Below are positions 45,486-54,790 of a DNA stretch of 64,000 nucleotides, one piece after another. The notes beneath the pieces were generated by a model. It had not been told where the DNA came from, did no database searches, and saw nothing but the letters and a program-made list of their open reading frames with translations. The translations under genes and the position numbers were made by a program. Position 1 is the first letter of the stretch, and each line of letters begins with the position of its first letter. The DNA is from Pontibacterium sp049603715. Lineage in GTDB: Bacteria; Pseudomonadota; Gammaproteobacteria; Pseudomonadales; Balneatricaceae. Where the stretch lies: positions 113,870 through 177,869 of the forward strand of contig JBMYSW010000005.1 in assembly GCA_049603715.1 (NCBI GenBank), given 5' to 3'.

Positions 45486-46580
45486 TTAAACAACACGCTC
45501 CACTAAGCTGGGCTCAAACGCCGACAACGGAGGGCAGGTTTCGCGTACCACCAACTCCGTCGACATCATCACGTCTTTGGCTTCTCGCAAGCCTAAAAAC
45601 AACTCGGCAGCAATACGGCCCTTCTCCACCGATTGCTGATGCATGGTGGTAATGGAGGGGTGGAAGTTTTCACTTTCGGCAATGCCATCAAAGCCCACGA
45701 TGTGCAGGTCTTCGGGCACCCTAAAGCCCATATGCAACGCAGCTTGTACTGCCGCTAGGGCAATACGGTCACTCATACATAAAATTAGGTTAGGTCGCTC
45801 GCGCAACGAAAGCGCTTCTTTAGCTGCTTGATACGCTAGCCGATGATCATTGGTGGGCACATTCCACAAATGATCGTAAGGCATGGGGGTTTCAGCTTCT
45901 TCAAATGCGGCAATATAACCTTGCAGGCGCTGAACCGAAATAGAGCCTTCGGCATCAAACATTTCATCTAAGTTAACGCGGCAAACACGATCGGTATCGA
46001 TCAGGTTTAGGCCTAAAATCGCTATATTTTTAGGAGCAAATTTGAGGGCGTGACTGGCAATTTTATAAGCGCCATCAAAATTTTGTACATTGACGTGGGT
46101 CGTTCCCGGAATCAGGCTATCCACCGTAATCACGTTTTGATTAGGCTGTAACCAAGGGGCATTTTTGCAATGGCGCGGGCGATCGCCATACACAATAAAA
46201 CCATCCACCATAGACGACTGCATGCGGCTATTGGTGCCTTTTTCTGAGTCTTGGGTAGATAAAAGCAGCATGTTATAGCCATTTTTTTCAAGCACTTCAC
46301 CAATGCCTGTTAAAAATTGGTTTGCTACAGGGTCTGTTAAGCTGTAACTCAGCACATCAGATAACACCACACCCACAATACCTGTGCGTCCGGTTCTTAA
46401 GCTGCGTGCCGCAGCGTTTGGGCCAAAATAGCCCATTTTTTCACACTCTTTAAGAATATTTTCTCGTAACTCTGCAGAGAGTTGATCGGGACGATTAAAC
46501 GCATTAGAAATCGTCGCCGTTGAAACTCCGAGTCGGTCAGAAATGTCTTTAAGTGTCAGCCTTTTTATATTTTTTTTCAT
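45486..46580 (-). CDS. aglR: LacI-family regulator of the alpha-glucoside operon
   Basis: Cytosolic repressor, about 364 residues. The N-terminal HTH reads LTLKDISDRLGVSTATISNAFN, followed by the hinge and a periplasmic-binding-like sensor domain (GIVGVVLSDVLSYSLTDPVA onward). I use the ATG at 46580, preceded by GAGGTG; the frame opens 13 codons earlier without a ribosome site. It lies 148 nt after aglA on the same strand and may be co-transcribed or have its own promoter. Its position gives the role; sensing of an alpha-glucoside is inferred. Confidence 0.85.
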   Translation of the reverse strand: MKKNIKRLTLKDISDRLGVSTATISNAFNRPDQLSAELRENILKECEKMGYFGPNAAARSLRTGRTGIVGVVLSDVLSYSLTDPVANQFLTGIGEVLEKNGYNMLLLSTQDSEKGTNSRMQSSMVDGFIVYGDRPRHCKNAPWLQPNQNVITVDSLIPGTTHVNVQNFDGAYKIASHALKFAPKNIAILGLNLIDTDRVCRVNLDEMFDAEGSISVQRLQGYIAAFEEAETPMPYDHLWNVPTNDHRLAYQAAKEALSLRERPNLILCMSDRIALAAVQAALHMGFRVPEDLHIVGFDGIAESENFHPSITTMHQQSVEKGRIAAELFLGLREAKDVMMSTELVVRETCPPLSAFEPSLVERVV

Positions 46581-46728
46581 GGTAGGCACCTCGACGTTGA
46601 ACACACGCTTGCGGGTCACTCATCCAGCAAAAGTGAACACCGCAAGCCATCGGCTTTTATCTTTACGTAACTTAATAAAAAAATCACGTAATAATACAAC
46701 TTTATGCCAATATATTTTTCAAAATACC

Positions 46729-48351
46729 TCAAAATAGACCATAAAAGGCCTGATATGGAGGTAATATTACATCTTTACCCTCTAATATAGCGTTAAAGCC
46801 ATGTCCTTCGAGCAACTTAACGTCTGGTTGCGTTAAGCGCCCTTTTTGGGTTTCACCCGTTAAGTTTAAAACCACCAACATGGCTTCGTTAGACTCACTG
46901 TCGTGGCGAGTAAACGCCAACAGCGATGGATTTTCGAGATCAACTAACGTTAACTCGCCCGAAATTAACAACGGCTGCTGCTGACGCCATTGGGTAAAAT
47001 GACGGACCTTATGCAATAACGACGCTGGGTTATCCAGCTGCCATTGAGCATTGAGCTTTTTCTGTGCTTCTGACACAGGCAACCAAGGCTCGATGGTAGA
47101 GAAGCCACCAAAGGTAGAGTCGTCCCACACCATTGGTGTACGACAGCCATCACGCCCTTTAAAGACAGGCCAAAGCGGCAAGCCGTAAGGGTCTTGAATG
47201 CGCTCGTAGGGCACATCGGCCTCGGCAAAGCCTAGCTCTTCGCCCTGATACACACAGACACTGCCACGCAACGACATGATCAATGCCAAAGCAACCAGCG
47301 GATAGGCTTCTGGGTCTTCGTTCGCCCCCCAACGTGTGCGCGAGCGCACCACATCGTGGTTAGACAAAGCCCAGCACGGCCAGCCGTCACCAACAATGTC
47401 TTGCATATTTTGAATCACATTACGAATGTACTCTGGCGAGTGCGGCGCATTCAACAGGTCAAAGGTATAGGCCATATGCAACTTATCGCCACCTGAGGTG
47501 TACTCGGCCATACGCTCTAAGGGGTAATCATCGCCAATTTCACCCACGGTGGTTGAGCCTGGGTACTCGTCCATTAACGCCCGTAAATCCTTCAAAAAGT
47601 CTAAGTTTTCAGGACGACTCAAGTCATATACATGACGTTGATAGGTGTAAGGGTTATCTGCTGGTGCGCCCATGGTTTTGGGCTCGCCCTCGGGCACTGG
47701 CGGGTTGTCTTCTAGGCCTTCGCTGTGGAAGAAGAAGTTCACGGTATCCAGCCTAAAGCCATCCACACCTAGGTCTAGCCAAAAACGCATGTTATCGAGC
47801 TGCGCTTGGCGGACGTCAGGGTTGTGAAAGTTAAGGTCGGGCTGGCTGTCCAAAAAGTTGTGTAAGTAATACTGCAGGCGACGGCTATCCCACTGCCATG
47901 CGCTACCACCAAAAATAGACAGCCAATTATTAGGCGGCGAGCCGTCGGGTTTAGGGTCTGCCCACACATACCAATCGGCGCGATCATTGGTTTTGTTCTG
48001 GCGACTTTGCTCAAACCACGGATGCTGGTCTGAGGTGTGACTTAGCACTTGGTCAATCATCACCTTAAGGCCTAACTGATGGGCCGTTGCCACCAAATGT
48101 TTAAAGTCGTCGAGGCTACCAAACATAGGGTCAATGTCTCGGTAGTCCGACACATCGTAGCCAAAGTCTTTCATTGGCGAGGTAAAAATAGGCGAAAGCC
48201 AAATCGCATCGACACCCAGCGCAGCAACATACGGCAGCTTACTGGTAATCCCAGCAAGGTCGCCAATACCGTCGCCGTTTGCATCCATAAAACTCCGAGG
48301 ATAGATTTGATAAATAATCCCGCCTTTCCACCAGTTTAGGTTGGCTTTCAT
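46729..48351 (-). CDS. aglA: Alpha-glucosidase (GH13)
   Basis: Cytosolic alpha-glucosidase that hydrolyses the sugars imported by AglEFGK. The 540-residue protein has the GH13 (beta/alpha)8 barrel: WWKGGIIYQIYPRSFMDANG, nucleophile Asp202 in GFRLDTVNF, acid/base Glu271 in TVGEIGDD, and transition-state Asp333 in LSNHDVVRS. No signal peptide is present. Family members split sucrose, maltose or trehalulose-like sugars; the exact specificity is not readable. It is 87 nt downstream of aglK. Confidence 0.92.
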   Translation of the reverse strand: MKANLNWWKGGIIYQIYPRSFMDANGDGIGDLAGITSKLPYVAALGVDAIWLSPIFTSPMKDFGYDVSDYRDIDPMFGSLDDFKHLVATAHQLGLKVMIDQVLSHTSDQHPWFEQSRQNKTNDRADWYVWADPKPDGSPPNNWLSIFGGSAWQWDSRRLQYYLHNFLDSQPDLNFHNPDVRQAQLDNMRFWLDLGVDGFRLDTVNFFFHSEGLEDNPPVPEGEPKTMGAPADNPYTYQRHVYDLSRPENLDFLKDLRALMDEYPGSTTVGEIGDDYPLERMAEYTSGGDKLHMAYTFDLLNAPHSPEYIRNVIQNMQDIVGDGWPCWALSNHDVVRSRTRWGANEDPEAYPLVALALIMSLRGSVCVYQGEELGFAEADVPYERIQDPYGLPLWPVFKGRDGCRTPMVWDDSTFGGFSTIEPWLPVSEAQKKLNAQWQLDNPASLLHKVRHFTQWRQQQPLLISGELTLVDLENPSLLAFTRHDSESNEAMLVVLNLTGETQKGRLTQPDVKLLEGHGFNAILEGKDVILPPYQAFYGLF

Positions 48352-48379
48352 ACCCTTTTCTCCACACTAACACTTCCCC

Positions 48380-48399
48380 CGCTAGGCATTTGCCCAGCG
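48380..48399 (-). repeat. Hairpin between aglK and aglA
   Basis: CGCTAGGC and GCCCAGCG pair with one mismatch around ATTT. No T-run; probably an intercistronic stability or processing element. Confidence 0.4.
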
Positions 48400-48438
48400 A
48401 GAAAATTTATTCATAACAGTTGATTGCGAACTGGAAAA

Positions 48439-49533
48439 TCAGCTCAAGTAGTTGTTTTCTTGCGCATCAAAGAGATGCATTTTGCTGGCGTCCGCCAAGA
48501 GGTGAACCTTATCGCCACGAGAAACCCCAGAAATGCCTGCTTGCTTGGCAATCACTGGCTCGTCGTAACCCGGCACATCAACATACAGCAGGGTGGCTTC
48601 ACCTAACGCCTCGATAAAGGACACATCACCCGACAGCAGCGCATTCGCTTCGTCAGCTAGGGTTAGGTCTTCTGGACGCACACCAAACCACACGGCTTTG
48701 CCTTCGTCGCTTGCAGGCGTTGCCACAGGCACAGTCGCCGACGCACCACAGGCAAGGGCCACCGCCGACTGTTCGGCACCGGCTTTAGCGAGTTTGCCAG
48801 GTAGGATGTTCATCGCTGGCGAGCCAATAAACTTCGCCACAAACACGTTGGCAGGGCGAGAGTACAAGGTTAGCGGCGCGCCAACTTGCTCGATGTTACC
48901 TGCCGACAACAGCACGATACGATCTGCCAGTGTCATCGCTTCCACCTGATCGTGGGTAACATAAATCATGGTGGAATCTGGCATGGTTTCTTTTAGATTG
49001 GCGATTTCCATACGTGTCGCCACACGTAAGGCGGCATCAAGGTTGGAAAGCGGCTCGTCAAACAAAAACACCTTAGGCTCACGCACAATGGCTCGACCAA
49101 TGGCCACACGCTGGCGCTGACCGCCAGATAAGGCCTTCGGCAAACGATCAAGATACTCTGTCAGCTGTAGCATTTCGGCCGCTTTACACACCAGCTGGTC
49201 GATTTCTTTTTTGCTTTTTTTAGCAATTTGCAGGCTAAACGCCATGTTGTCGTACACTGACATGTGCGGGTAAAGCGCATAGCTCTGAAACACCATGGCA
49301 ATGCCACGCAGCGCTGGGGGTACGTCGTTAACCACTTGGCCATCGATTTCTAGGGTACCGTCAGAGATGCTTTCTAAACCCGAAATCATGCGTAGCAACG
49401 TCGACTTGCCACAGCCCGACGGGCCAACAAACACAATAAATTCACCCTTTTCAATTTCAAGGTTGATGTCGCGCATCACCTCTACGTTGTTGGGGTACAC
49501 TTTTTTTACATTGGTGAGCTTTAGTTCAGCCAT
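48439..49533 (-). CDS. aglK: Alpha-glucoside ABC transporter ATPase AglK
   Basis: ATPase of the MalK/UgpC class, 364 residues. Walker A GPSGCGKSTLLR, signature LSGGQRQRVAIGRA, Walker B VFLFDEPLSNLDA and H-loop YVTHDQVEAMT are all present. A C-terminal TOBE/OB region (from about residue 240) is where the class binds inducer or regulators. In the operon it follows aglG and precedes aglA; in Sinorhizobium meliloti aglK and aglA are in the other order. Confidence 0.92.
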   Translation of the reverse strand: MAELKLTNVKKVYPNNVEVMRDINLEIEKGEFIVFVGPSGCGKSTLLRMISGLESISDGTLEIDGQVVNDVPPALRGIAMVFQSYALYPHMSVYDNMAFSLQIAKKSKKEIDQLVCKAAEMLQLTEYLDRLPKALSGGQRQRVAIGRAIVREPKVFLFDEPLSNLDAALRVATRMEIANLKETMPDSTMIYVTHDQVEAMTLADRIVLLSAGNIEQVGAPLTLYSRPANVFVAKFIGSPAMNILPGKLAKAGAEQSAVALACGASATVPVATPASDEGKAVWFGVRPEDLTLADEANALLSGDVSFIEALGEATLLYVDVPGYDEPVIAKQAGISGVSRGDKVHLLADASKMHLFDAQENNYLS

Positions 49534-49603
49534 TTTATTTTTACCTCAAAATCTGTCGTCTTAAGGGTTGCCCCTTAATTGCGGTGAAGTACAAATCTCG
49601 TAC

Positions 49604-50749
49604 CTACTTCACCGACCCCGCTAACAATCCACGTACCAAATAGCGCTGTAGGCCAAAGAACACACACAGCGGAACCACAATGGTGATAAAGGCCGATGCC
49701 GTCAGAATTTCCCAGTTACCGCCTCGGGATCCAAGCAGCTCACGCAGGCGGCCCGTTAATACCAACTGCTCTTCGTTATTGCCCAAAAACACCATGGCAA
49801 TCAGCAAGTCATTCCACACCCAAAGGAACTGGAAGATGGCAAAGGATGCCAACGCCGGAAACGACAGGGGTAAGACAATTTTTCTAAAAATATCGAAGTC
49901 AGACGCACCGTCTACCTTGGCCGACTCGATAATTTCGCGGGGTAAGCTGGCGATATAATTGCGCAGCAAGTAAATAGCGAGCGGTAAACCAAACCCCGTG
50001 TGGGCCAGCCATATGCCGACATAGGTTTTGGTGCCTACACCAAAAATCTCACCAATAAAGTTGTAGGTTTTCAGCAGTGGAATTAGCGACATTTGTAGCG
50101 GCACCACCAACAGCCCCACCACGGCTGCCAACATGAGTGCACGCCCCGGAAACTCCATCCACGCCAAGGCGTAAGCCGCAAAGGCCGCAATTAAGATGGG
50201 AATCACCGTGGCCGGAATCGTCACCGTAAGCGAGTTGATAAACGACTGCTTTAAGCCCTCTGCCGCAAATACTTCACGGTAGTTATCTAGGGTAAATCGC
50301 GGTGGCTGCTCAATGGTGGCAAAAATGCGCTTGCCTCGATTACCTTTCCACGGCTGCACACTCACTAGTTCATAGTCGCCATTGGCTGCAACGCTGAGTG
50401 TCGCTTGGTTTTTGTAAACACCTTGCTCACCAATCGCAAAAGCTTCAGGCTCTAGTGAGCTCAAACCAAAGCGAACCACCGTGCCCGCTGTTTCTTCTAG
50501 GACATTGCCTCGAATAATAAAGCGACCGTTTTCTTCTACCTGTGCCGCCGAAGGTTTAGCGCGCACCACAATGCGTTGTTCCGATGTCGCCAAAGCCGTC
50601 CACCAGCCTGATACAGACAACTGGTCTTTATCGCGAATAGAAGACACAAACAGGCCCGCGGTGGGAATCGTCCACATCACCACCAGCAACAGCACGGTTA
50701 AATGAAGCACCACATTCAGTGGTGACCAACGTTTAGAGGTTGCGTACAT
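49604..50749 (-). CDS. aglG: Alpha-glucoside ABC transporter permease AglG
   Basis: MalG-type permease of 381 residues. Compared with normal MalG-like permeases (about 280) it has an insertion of about 100 residues after TM1 (near 45-165), a beta-rich segment with RIVVRAKPSAAQVEENGRFI and YKNQATLSVAANGDYELVSV, placed in the periplasm. This is known in AglG-type permeases. The C-terminal ABC motif EIIESAKVDGASDFDIFRKI is intact. The stop of aglF is 1 nt upstream and GGAGGG gives the ribosome site. Confidence 0.9.
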   Translation of the reverse strand: MYATSKRWSPLNVVLHLTVLLLVVMWTIPTAGLFVSSIRDKDQLSVSGWWTALATSEQRIVVRAKPSAAQVEENGRFIIRGNVLEETAGTVVRFGLSSLEPEAFAIGEQGVYKNQATLSVAANGDYELVSVQPWKGNRGKRIFATIEQPPRFTLDNYREVFAAEGLKQSFINSLTVTIPATVIPILIAAFAAYALAWMEFPGRALMLAAVVGLLVVPLQMSLIPLLKTYNFIGEIFGVGTKTYVGIWLAHTGFGLPLAIYLLRNYIASLPREIIESAKVDGASDFDIFRKIVLPLSFPALASFAIFQFLWVWNDLLIAMVFLGNNEEQLVLTGRLRELLGSRGGNWEILTASAFITIVVPLCVFFGLQRYLVRGLLAGSVK

Positions 50750-50750
50750 C

Positions 50751-51761
50751 TTAGCGACCCTCCATTTCAGCGTTAGCGCGTTTAATATTCCAAATCATAA
50801 TGGGTACCACCAGCACCATAATTACCAGTGCAATCACCGCACCTCGGCCAAAGTCGCCGCCGCCCCTAAACATCCAATCAAACATTTGGTTAGCGAGTAC
50901 TTGCGTACCCCACTGACCATTGGTCATCGCTAATACAATATCGAATACTTTAAGCACCAGAATGGTAATGGTGGTCCACACCACGGCGATTGTGCCCCAA
51001 ATTTGCGGCACCATAATTTTAAAAAAGATTTGTAAACCGTTAGCACCGTCAAGCACGGCGGCTTCAATGGTTTCGTCTGGGATACCACGCAGCGCTGCAG
51101 ACAAAATCACCATGGCAAAGCCGGTTTGAATCCAAATTAGAATCATCATTAAAAAGAAGTTGTTCCAAAACGGAATCGTAATCCACGCTTGCGGCTCGCC
51201 CCCTAAAAACACGATAAAGGCGTTAAGCAAACCAATTTGCGCATCGTCTCCGCTGCGAAAATCGTAAATAAACTTCCAAATAACCGAGGCGCCAATAAAT
51301 GAAATCGCCATCGGCATAAAGATCAGGGTTTTGGCAATGTTGCCCCACCAAATGCGGTCGGTCATTGAGGCAATGACCAAGCCAAAAAACGTTGAAGCCG
51401 TGGGCACAACAATGAGCCACAACATGTTGTTGCGGAAGGATTCAAAAAACTCATCACTACCAAACAGCCATTGGTAGTTACTTAAACCCACAAAATTTTC
51501 ACCGGTGCGGTCAAAAAACGACAACTTAAACGAGTCCACCACCGGAAAAACCAAATAAAAACCCAATACCAACACCGCAGGCCCAACAAACAACCAAGGG
51601 CGAATACGCGCGGTAATACGCAGGTTTTTGGCAATGTCAGCAACCGGACGGTTTTTGGTTGGAAACAGGCGATCGAGGAGCAAGTTGGCACCAAAAAAGT
51701 AGCCAGCGCATACCAACACGCCAAGGACCATGGTGACCAACGCAGCAGCGAGCTGTGCCAT
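50751..51761 (-). CDS. aglF: Alpha-glucoside ABC transporter permease AglF
   Basis: MalF-type permease of about 336 residues. It begins with an N-terminal helix (ALVTMVLGVLVCAGYFFGAN), a cytosolic loop, and then six membrane helices with the EAA loop ETIEAAVLDGANGLQIFFKI. The start at 51761 has GGGAG 5 nt upstream; the frame opens four codons earlier at TTG. It pairs with AglG 1 nt downstream. Confidence 0.92.
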   Translation of the reverse strand: MAQLAAALVTMVLGVLVCAGYFFGANLLLDRLFPTKNRPVADIAKNLRITARIRPWLFVGPAVLVLGFYLVFPVVDSFKLSFFDRTGENFVGLSNYQWLFGSDEFFESFRNNMLWLIVVPTASTFFGLVIASMTDRIWWGNIAKTLIFMPMAISFIGASVIWKFIYDFRSGDDAQIGLLNAFIVFLGGEPQAWITIPFWNNFFLMMILIWIQTGFAMVILSAALRGIPDETIEAAVLDGANGLQIFFKIMVPQIWGTIAVVWTTITILVLKVFDIVLAMTNGQWGTQVLANQMFDWMFRGGGDFGRGAVIALVIMVLVVPIMIWNIKRANAEMEGR

Positions 51762-51823
51762 AACATCTCCCAAATTAATTAATAGCTAAGAACGCCCTGC
51801 TCGCCCCAAAGGGCAAGCAAGAA

Positions 51824-51846
51824 AGGGGTGACAAGCGGCCACCCCT
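51824..51846 (-). repeat. Hairpin between aglE and aglF
   Basis: AGGGGTG and CACCCCT pair around 9 nt in the 80-nt gap after the binding-protein gene. There is no T-run. As in the TRAP operons, it may raise the binding protein relative to the permeases. Confidence 0.55.
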
Positions 51847-51853
51847 GCAGGGT

Positions 51854-53203
51854 TTACTTGAGGTCGTCCCAAGTTTTTTGGATAGCATCAGCCACGGCTT
51901 GCGCGTCTTTACCACCAGCATAGTCCACCATGCCCGTCCAGAAAGAGCCCGCACCGATTTTGCCCGGCATTAGGTCAGAGCCATCAAAGCGGAAGGTGGT
52001 CGCATTACGCAAAATTTCGCCTTGTTTCTTGGCTGTTTCTGTTGCGTATAGCTCTGTGTTGGCACCTAGGTGCGCCGACAAGAAGCCGGTTTGCGCCATC
52101 CATACTTCGTGCGCCAAAGGTGAGCGCAAGAAGTCGATAAAGGCACGTGCACCCTTAGAGTCTTTGGTGATACTTGCCAAAGTACCGGCACCCAATACAG
52201 GGTTACCCAGCTCTTTTGACTCGTAAGATGGGAAGTAGAAAAAGTCTGCATCCACACCCAGCTCGGTACCCTCTGGGAAGAACGCAGGAATGAACGAAGC
52301 CTGACGGTGCATGTAGCACTTAGCCGGCGAGCTAAATAAACCTTTCGGGCTGTCGCGGAAGTCGGTAGAAGCCACAGCACCAGCACCGCCATCTACGTAG
52401 CTATCGTTGCGAGCGAACCAGCCAAACTCTTCAATCGCACCCACAATACGCGGGTCGTTAAAGCCAATTTCGTTTGACACCCACAAGTCGTAAACTTCTG
52501 GCTTTTGCGTACGAAGTAATAAATCTTCAACCCAATCGGTCGCAGGCCAGCCTGTTGCAGCACCCGAGCCCAAGCCGATACACCACGGTGATACGCCGTC
52601 GTCTGCCATGGTTTTGGTCAGCGCTTTTAGCTCTTCCATGGTTTCGGGTACTTCATAGCCCGCGTCATCAAAGTTATCTGGCGAGTACCACACCAGCGAC
52701 TTAAGGTCAGCGCGGTAAAACACACCGTAAAAATCAGCTGTGCCGTTTTCGTTTTTAAAGGTAGCCAAGTCAACCCAAGACTTACCGGCAGCATAGTCGC
52801 CCATCACACCGTTAAGCACGTCAGCACCTAGCGGCGTAAGTAAACCTTTGGATGCCAAGTCAGAGGCGAGACCAGGCTGTGGAAAAATTGCCACGTTTGG
52901 CGCGCTGCCCGCTTGCGCATCAATGACAATTTGCTGCTCAAATGAATCAGAGCCCGCATAATTGACCTTAGCACCGGTGGCTTTTTCAAAGTAAGCGATG
53001 ACGTTTTCGAAGTTTGTTTTTTCTGAGCCTAACCAAGGACCAAAGACTGAGATGGTTTCGCCAGAAAGGTCAGCCGACTTTAAGGTTTCGTAGCTGTCCC
53101 AACTAAAACGTTGGTCTTGGTTAAGTGGGAAAATCAGTTCAGCGGACGCTGCCTGAGAAGCCAAAGAAATGGCCATTGCGAGGGATGCCAGTGATTTTTT
53201 CAT
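51854..53203 (-). CDS. aglE: Alpha-glucoside ABC transporter substrate-binding protein AglE
   Basis: Periplasmic sugar-binding protein, about 449 residues. The signal peptide ends near residue 21 (LASQAASA). It has the family-1 binding-protein fold, with ETISVFGPWLGSEKTNFENV and FEKATGAKVNYAGSDSFEQQ. Two tandem ATGs follow GAGGAG; the second (53203) has a better spacer (5 nt). It is the first gene of aglEFGK-aglA. Substrate (sucrose, maltose, trehalose or other) is inferred from the family. Confidence 0.92.
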   Translation of the reverse strand: MKKSLASLAMAISLASQAASAELIFPLNQDQRFSWDSYETLKSADLSGETISVFGPWLGSEKTNFENVIAYFEKATGAKVNYAGSDSFEQQIVIDAQAGSAPNVAIFPQPGLASDLASKGLLTPLGADVLNGVMGDYAAGKSWVDLATFKNENGTADFYGVFYRADLKSLVWYSPDNFDDAGYEVPETMEELKALTKTMADDGVSPWCIGLGSGAATGWPATDWVEDLLLRTQKPEVYDLWVSNEIGFNDPRIVGAIEEFGWFARNDSYVDGGAGAVASTDFRDSPKGLFSSPAKCYMHRQASFIPAFFPEGTELGVDADFFYFPSYESKELGNPVLGAGTLASITKDSKGARAFIDFLRSPLAHEVWMAQTGFLSAHLGANTELYATETAKKQGEILRNATTFRFDGSDLMPGKIGAGSFWTGMVDYAGGKDAQAVADAIQKTWDDLK

Positions 53204-53558
53204 CATTTCTCCTCAAAGGATCATATAGCTCGCGTATATGCCCTTTATTTTTATTATGGTGACTTGGGTATGTTCACCCATCAGTCTTCTTTAAGGATTA
53301 AGAAGAGCAATTATTATTCACAAGGCATAAAAGCCCTTCAAGGCAAGGAGGAACTTAACTTTAACTTAATTACTTCACAGTTTTAGACGATATTCGATCA
53401 GAAGACGTTAAGATCAGGGAAATTTCACCCCAACTGACCAACAGTAACACCTTGGGCTATGGAGTTATCATGTCGCTAAAAAGCTGATTTGTATAAAAAA
53501 CACACAACAAAAAGAGGCGGGTCGGTTGCACTTGCCATCATCGATGAACACGGAGCAG

Positions 53559-53596
53559 CTTACGTTTAGCTTAATTAATTAAGAGCTTATCGTAAG
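53559..53596. repeat. AT-rich palindrome with a perfect 14-bp core
   Basis: CTTAATTAATTAAG (53570-53583) is a perfect palindrome; CTTACG (53559-53564) and CGTAAG (53591-53596) form outer arms. No T-run follows on either strand. It may be a regulatory or structural site; its role is unknown. Confidence 0.45.
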
Positions 53597-53610
53597 TATG
53601 AGAGGGGACA

Positions 53611-53642
53611 AACAAAATGGCCCAAACCGACGTTTAGGCCAT
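53611..53642 (-). terminator. Terminator after the FliL-like gene
   Basis: On the minus strand ATGGCC-AAAC pairs with GTTT-GGCCAT, followed by TTTGTTTG. It lies 14 nt past the stop of the gene at 53657. Confidence 0.7.
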
Positions 53643-53656
53643 GTAACAACAACTCC

Positions 53657-54049
53657 CTACTGGGTAATAAAGCTGGTAAAGAAGAGATCACTGACAAACG
53701 CCTCACCTTCTTCTTCAACCAAAATGTTTTGCACAATTTTTAATGCTTGCTTTGACAGGTTTTGCTGCGCATCAATCGCACCAACCGCCTCAAGGGTTTG
53801 GTCTGTTAAAAAGAACACCAAGTCGTTGCGAATGTGCGGCATGTGAAAGTTAATCGCATGGTGTGCCGCTGGCGTTGATACTTGGATGGTCACTTCGGCC
53901 TTAATAAACCGCGATTTACCTGGGCCACCGTAGTTAACCAAAATTGGCTTTAGCTCAATGTAGTTCACATAATCGATGGGCACTTCTTCGGCCATCGACA
54001 GGTTAATGGACATCATGGCCACCAAAGCCACTATCAAACGCTTAATCAT
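53657..54049 (-). CDS. Lone FliL-like protein, probably exported
   Basis: The 130-residue protein starts at 54049 (GGAG 7 nt upstream) with a signal-like helix (residues 2-20, LIVALVAMMSINLSMA). The rest matches the FliL domain: YIELKPILVNYGG, RFIKAEVTIQV and the C-terminal helix-strand end. FliL stabilises the flagellar stator around the motor, but here there is no other flagellar gene. It may be an additional FliL paralogue or have another envelope role. It is divergent from rsd across 237 nt. Confidence 0.65.
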   Translation of the reverse strand: MIKRLIVALVAMMSINLSMAEEVPIDYVNYIELKPILVNYGGPGKSRFIKAEVTIQVSTPAAHHAINFHMPHIRNDLVFFLTDQTLEAVGAIDAQQNLSKQALKIVQNILVEEEGEAFVSDLFFTSFITQ

Positions 54050-54286
54050 GACACTTCTCCACAGCTCACAACACACAACGGGCAAATTAAAACTTCTTTA
54101 ACTATTAGTTAAGCACAAGCTTGCCAAGGTTCAAGCTGAGACGAAAAACTTCGAGCAAACACCGCACCCACCGTACAGGTATGAGTGAAAGCAAGAATCA
54201 CCCTTTACGCTATTGCGTAACCACTTTAAATGAGCCTATGATGTGGGCACCTGCTTATTTCAAGCAACGCTCAGGAGGATCACACC

Positions 54287-54790
54287 ATGTTAGAAAAATG
54301 CAAAACAGCCAAAGAACGCTGGGGTGGTGTTAGTGAAATCATCGACAGCTGGTTAGAAAGCCGCCAAGCGCTTATCAGCAGCTTCGTTCACCTTCCCGAA
54401 CAGTCTGTAACGCAAAACCTAATCACCCATTTACGCGAGTTTTGCTTACTCAGCACCGACTACCTTTCATCAGGTCATTTTGGCGTTTACGACCAGTTGA
54501 TTCGCGAGGGCGAAGAGTTTAACGACGGAAGTGTCGAAAAAGCACAAGCTTTATTCCCTCAAATCCAAAAAAGCACCGATTTTGCACTAGACTTTAACGA
54601 TGATTATGCAACCGTCGAGGATCTAACCGTGCAGGACGTGCGCACGCTGGCTAATCGCTTATCGGACCTAGGAGAAGTCTTAGAAGAAAGATTCGCGTTG
54701 GAAGACCAGCTCATCGCCATTCTGCACACCTCGCACAGCCAGGTGGTTAATAGTGATGAAGCGAGCAGTACCGAAGTTACCGCATCTTAA
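54287..54790 (+). CDS. rsd: Regulator of sigma D (Rsd/AlgQ)
   Basis: Anti-sigma factor that binds sigma-70, helping sigma switching in stationary phase; called AlgQ in pseudomonads. The 167-residue protein begins MLEKCKTAKERWGGVSEIID, the conserved start, and contains FCLLSTDYLSSGHFGVYDQL. AGGAGG is 8 nt upstream of the ATG. It overlaps the WD40 lipoprotein gene by about 35 nt. The neighbourhood (rsd, FKBP, ABC-F) resembles the algQ region of Pseudomonas. Confidence 0.93.
   Translation: MLEKCKTAKERWGGVSEIIDSWLESRQALISSFVHLPEQSVTQNLITHLREFCLLSTDYLSSGHFGVYDQLIREGEEFNDGSVEKAQALFPQIQKSTDFALDFNDDYATVEDLTVQDVRTLANRLSDLGEVLEERFALEDQLIAILHTSHSQVVNSDEASSTEVTAS

Larger units (their letters stand above)
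53204..53656. promoter_or_regulatory. agl promoter region with candidate operators
   Basis: About 450 bases between aglE (leftward) and the end of the FliL-like gene. Two short palindromes near aglE are candidate AglR sites: CATATA-N7-TATATG (53222-53240) and TGGGT-N6-ACCCA (53265-53280). Neither has the usual central CG of LacI operators except the first (GCTCGCG). The rest is AT-rich; the palindrome at 53559-53596 and the hairpin at 53611-53642 are given separately. No gene is seen. Confidence 0.4.
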
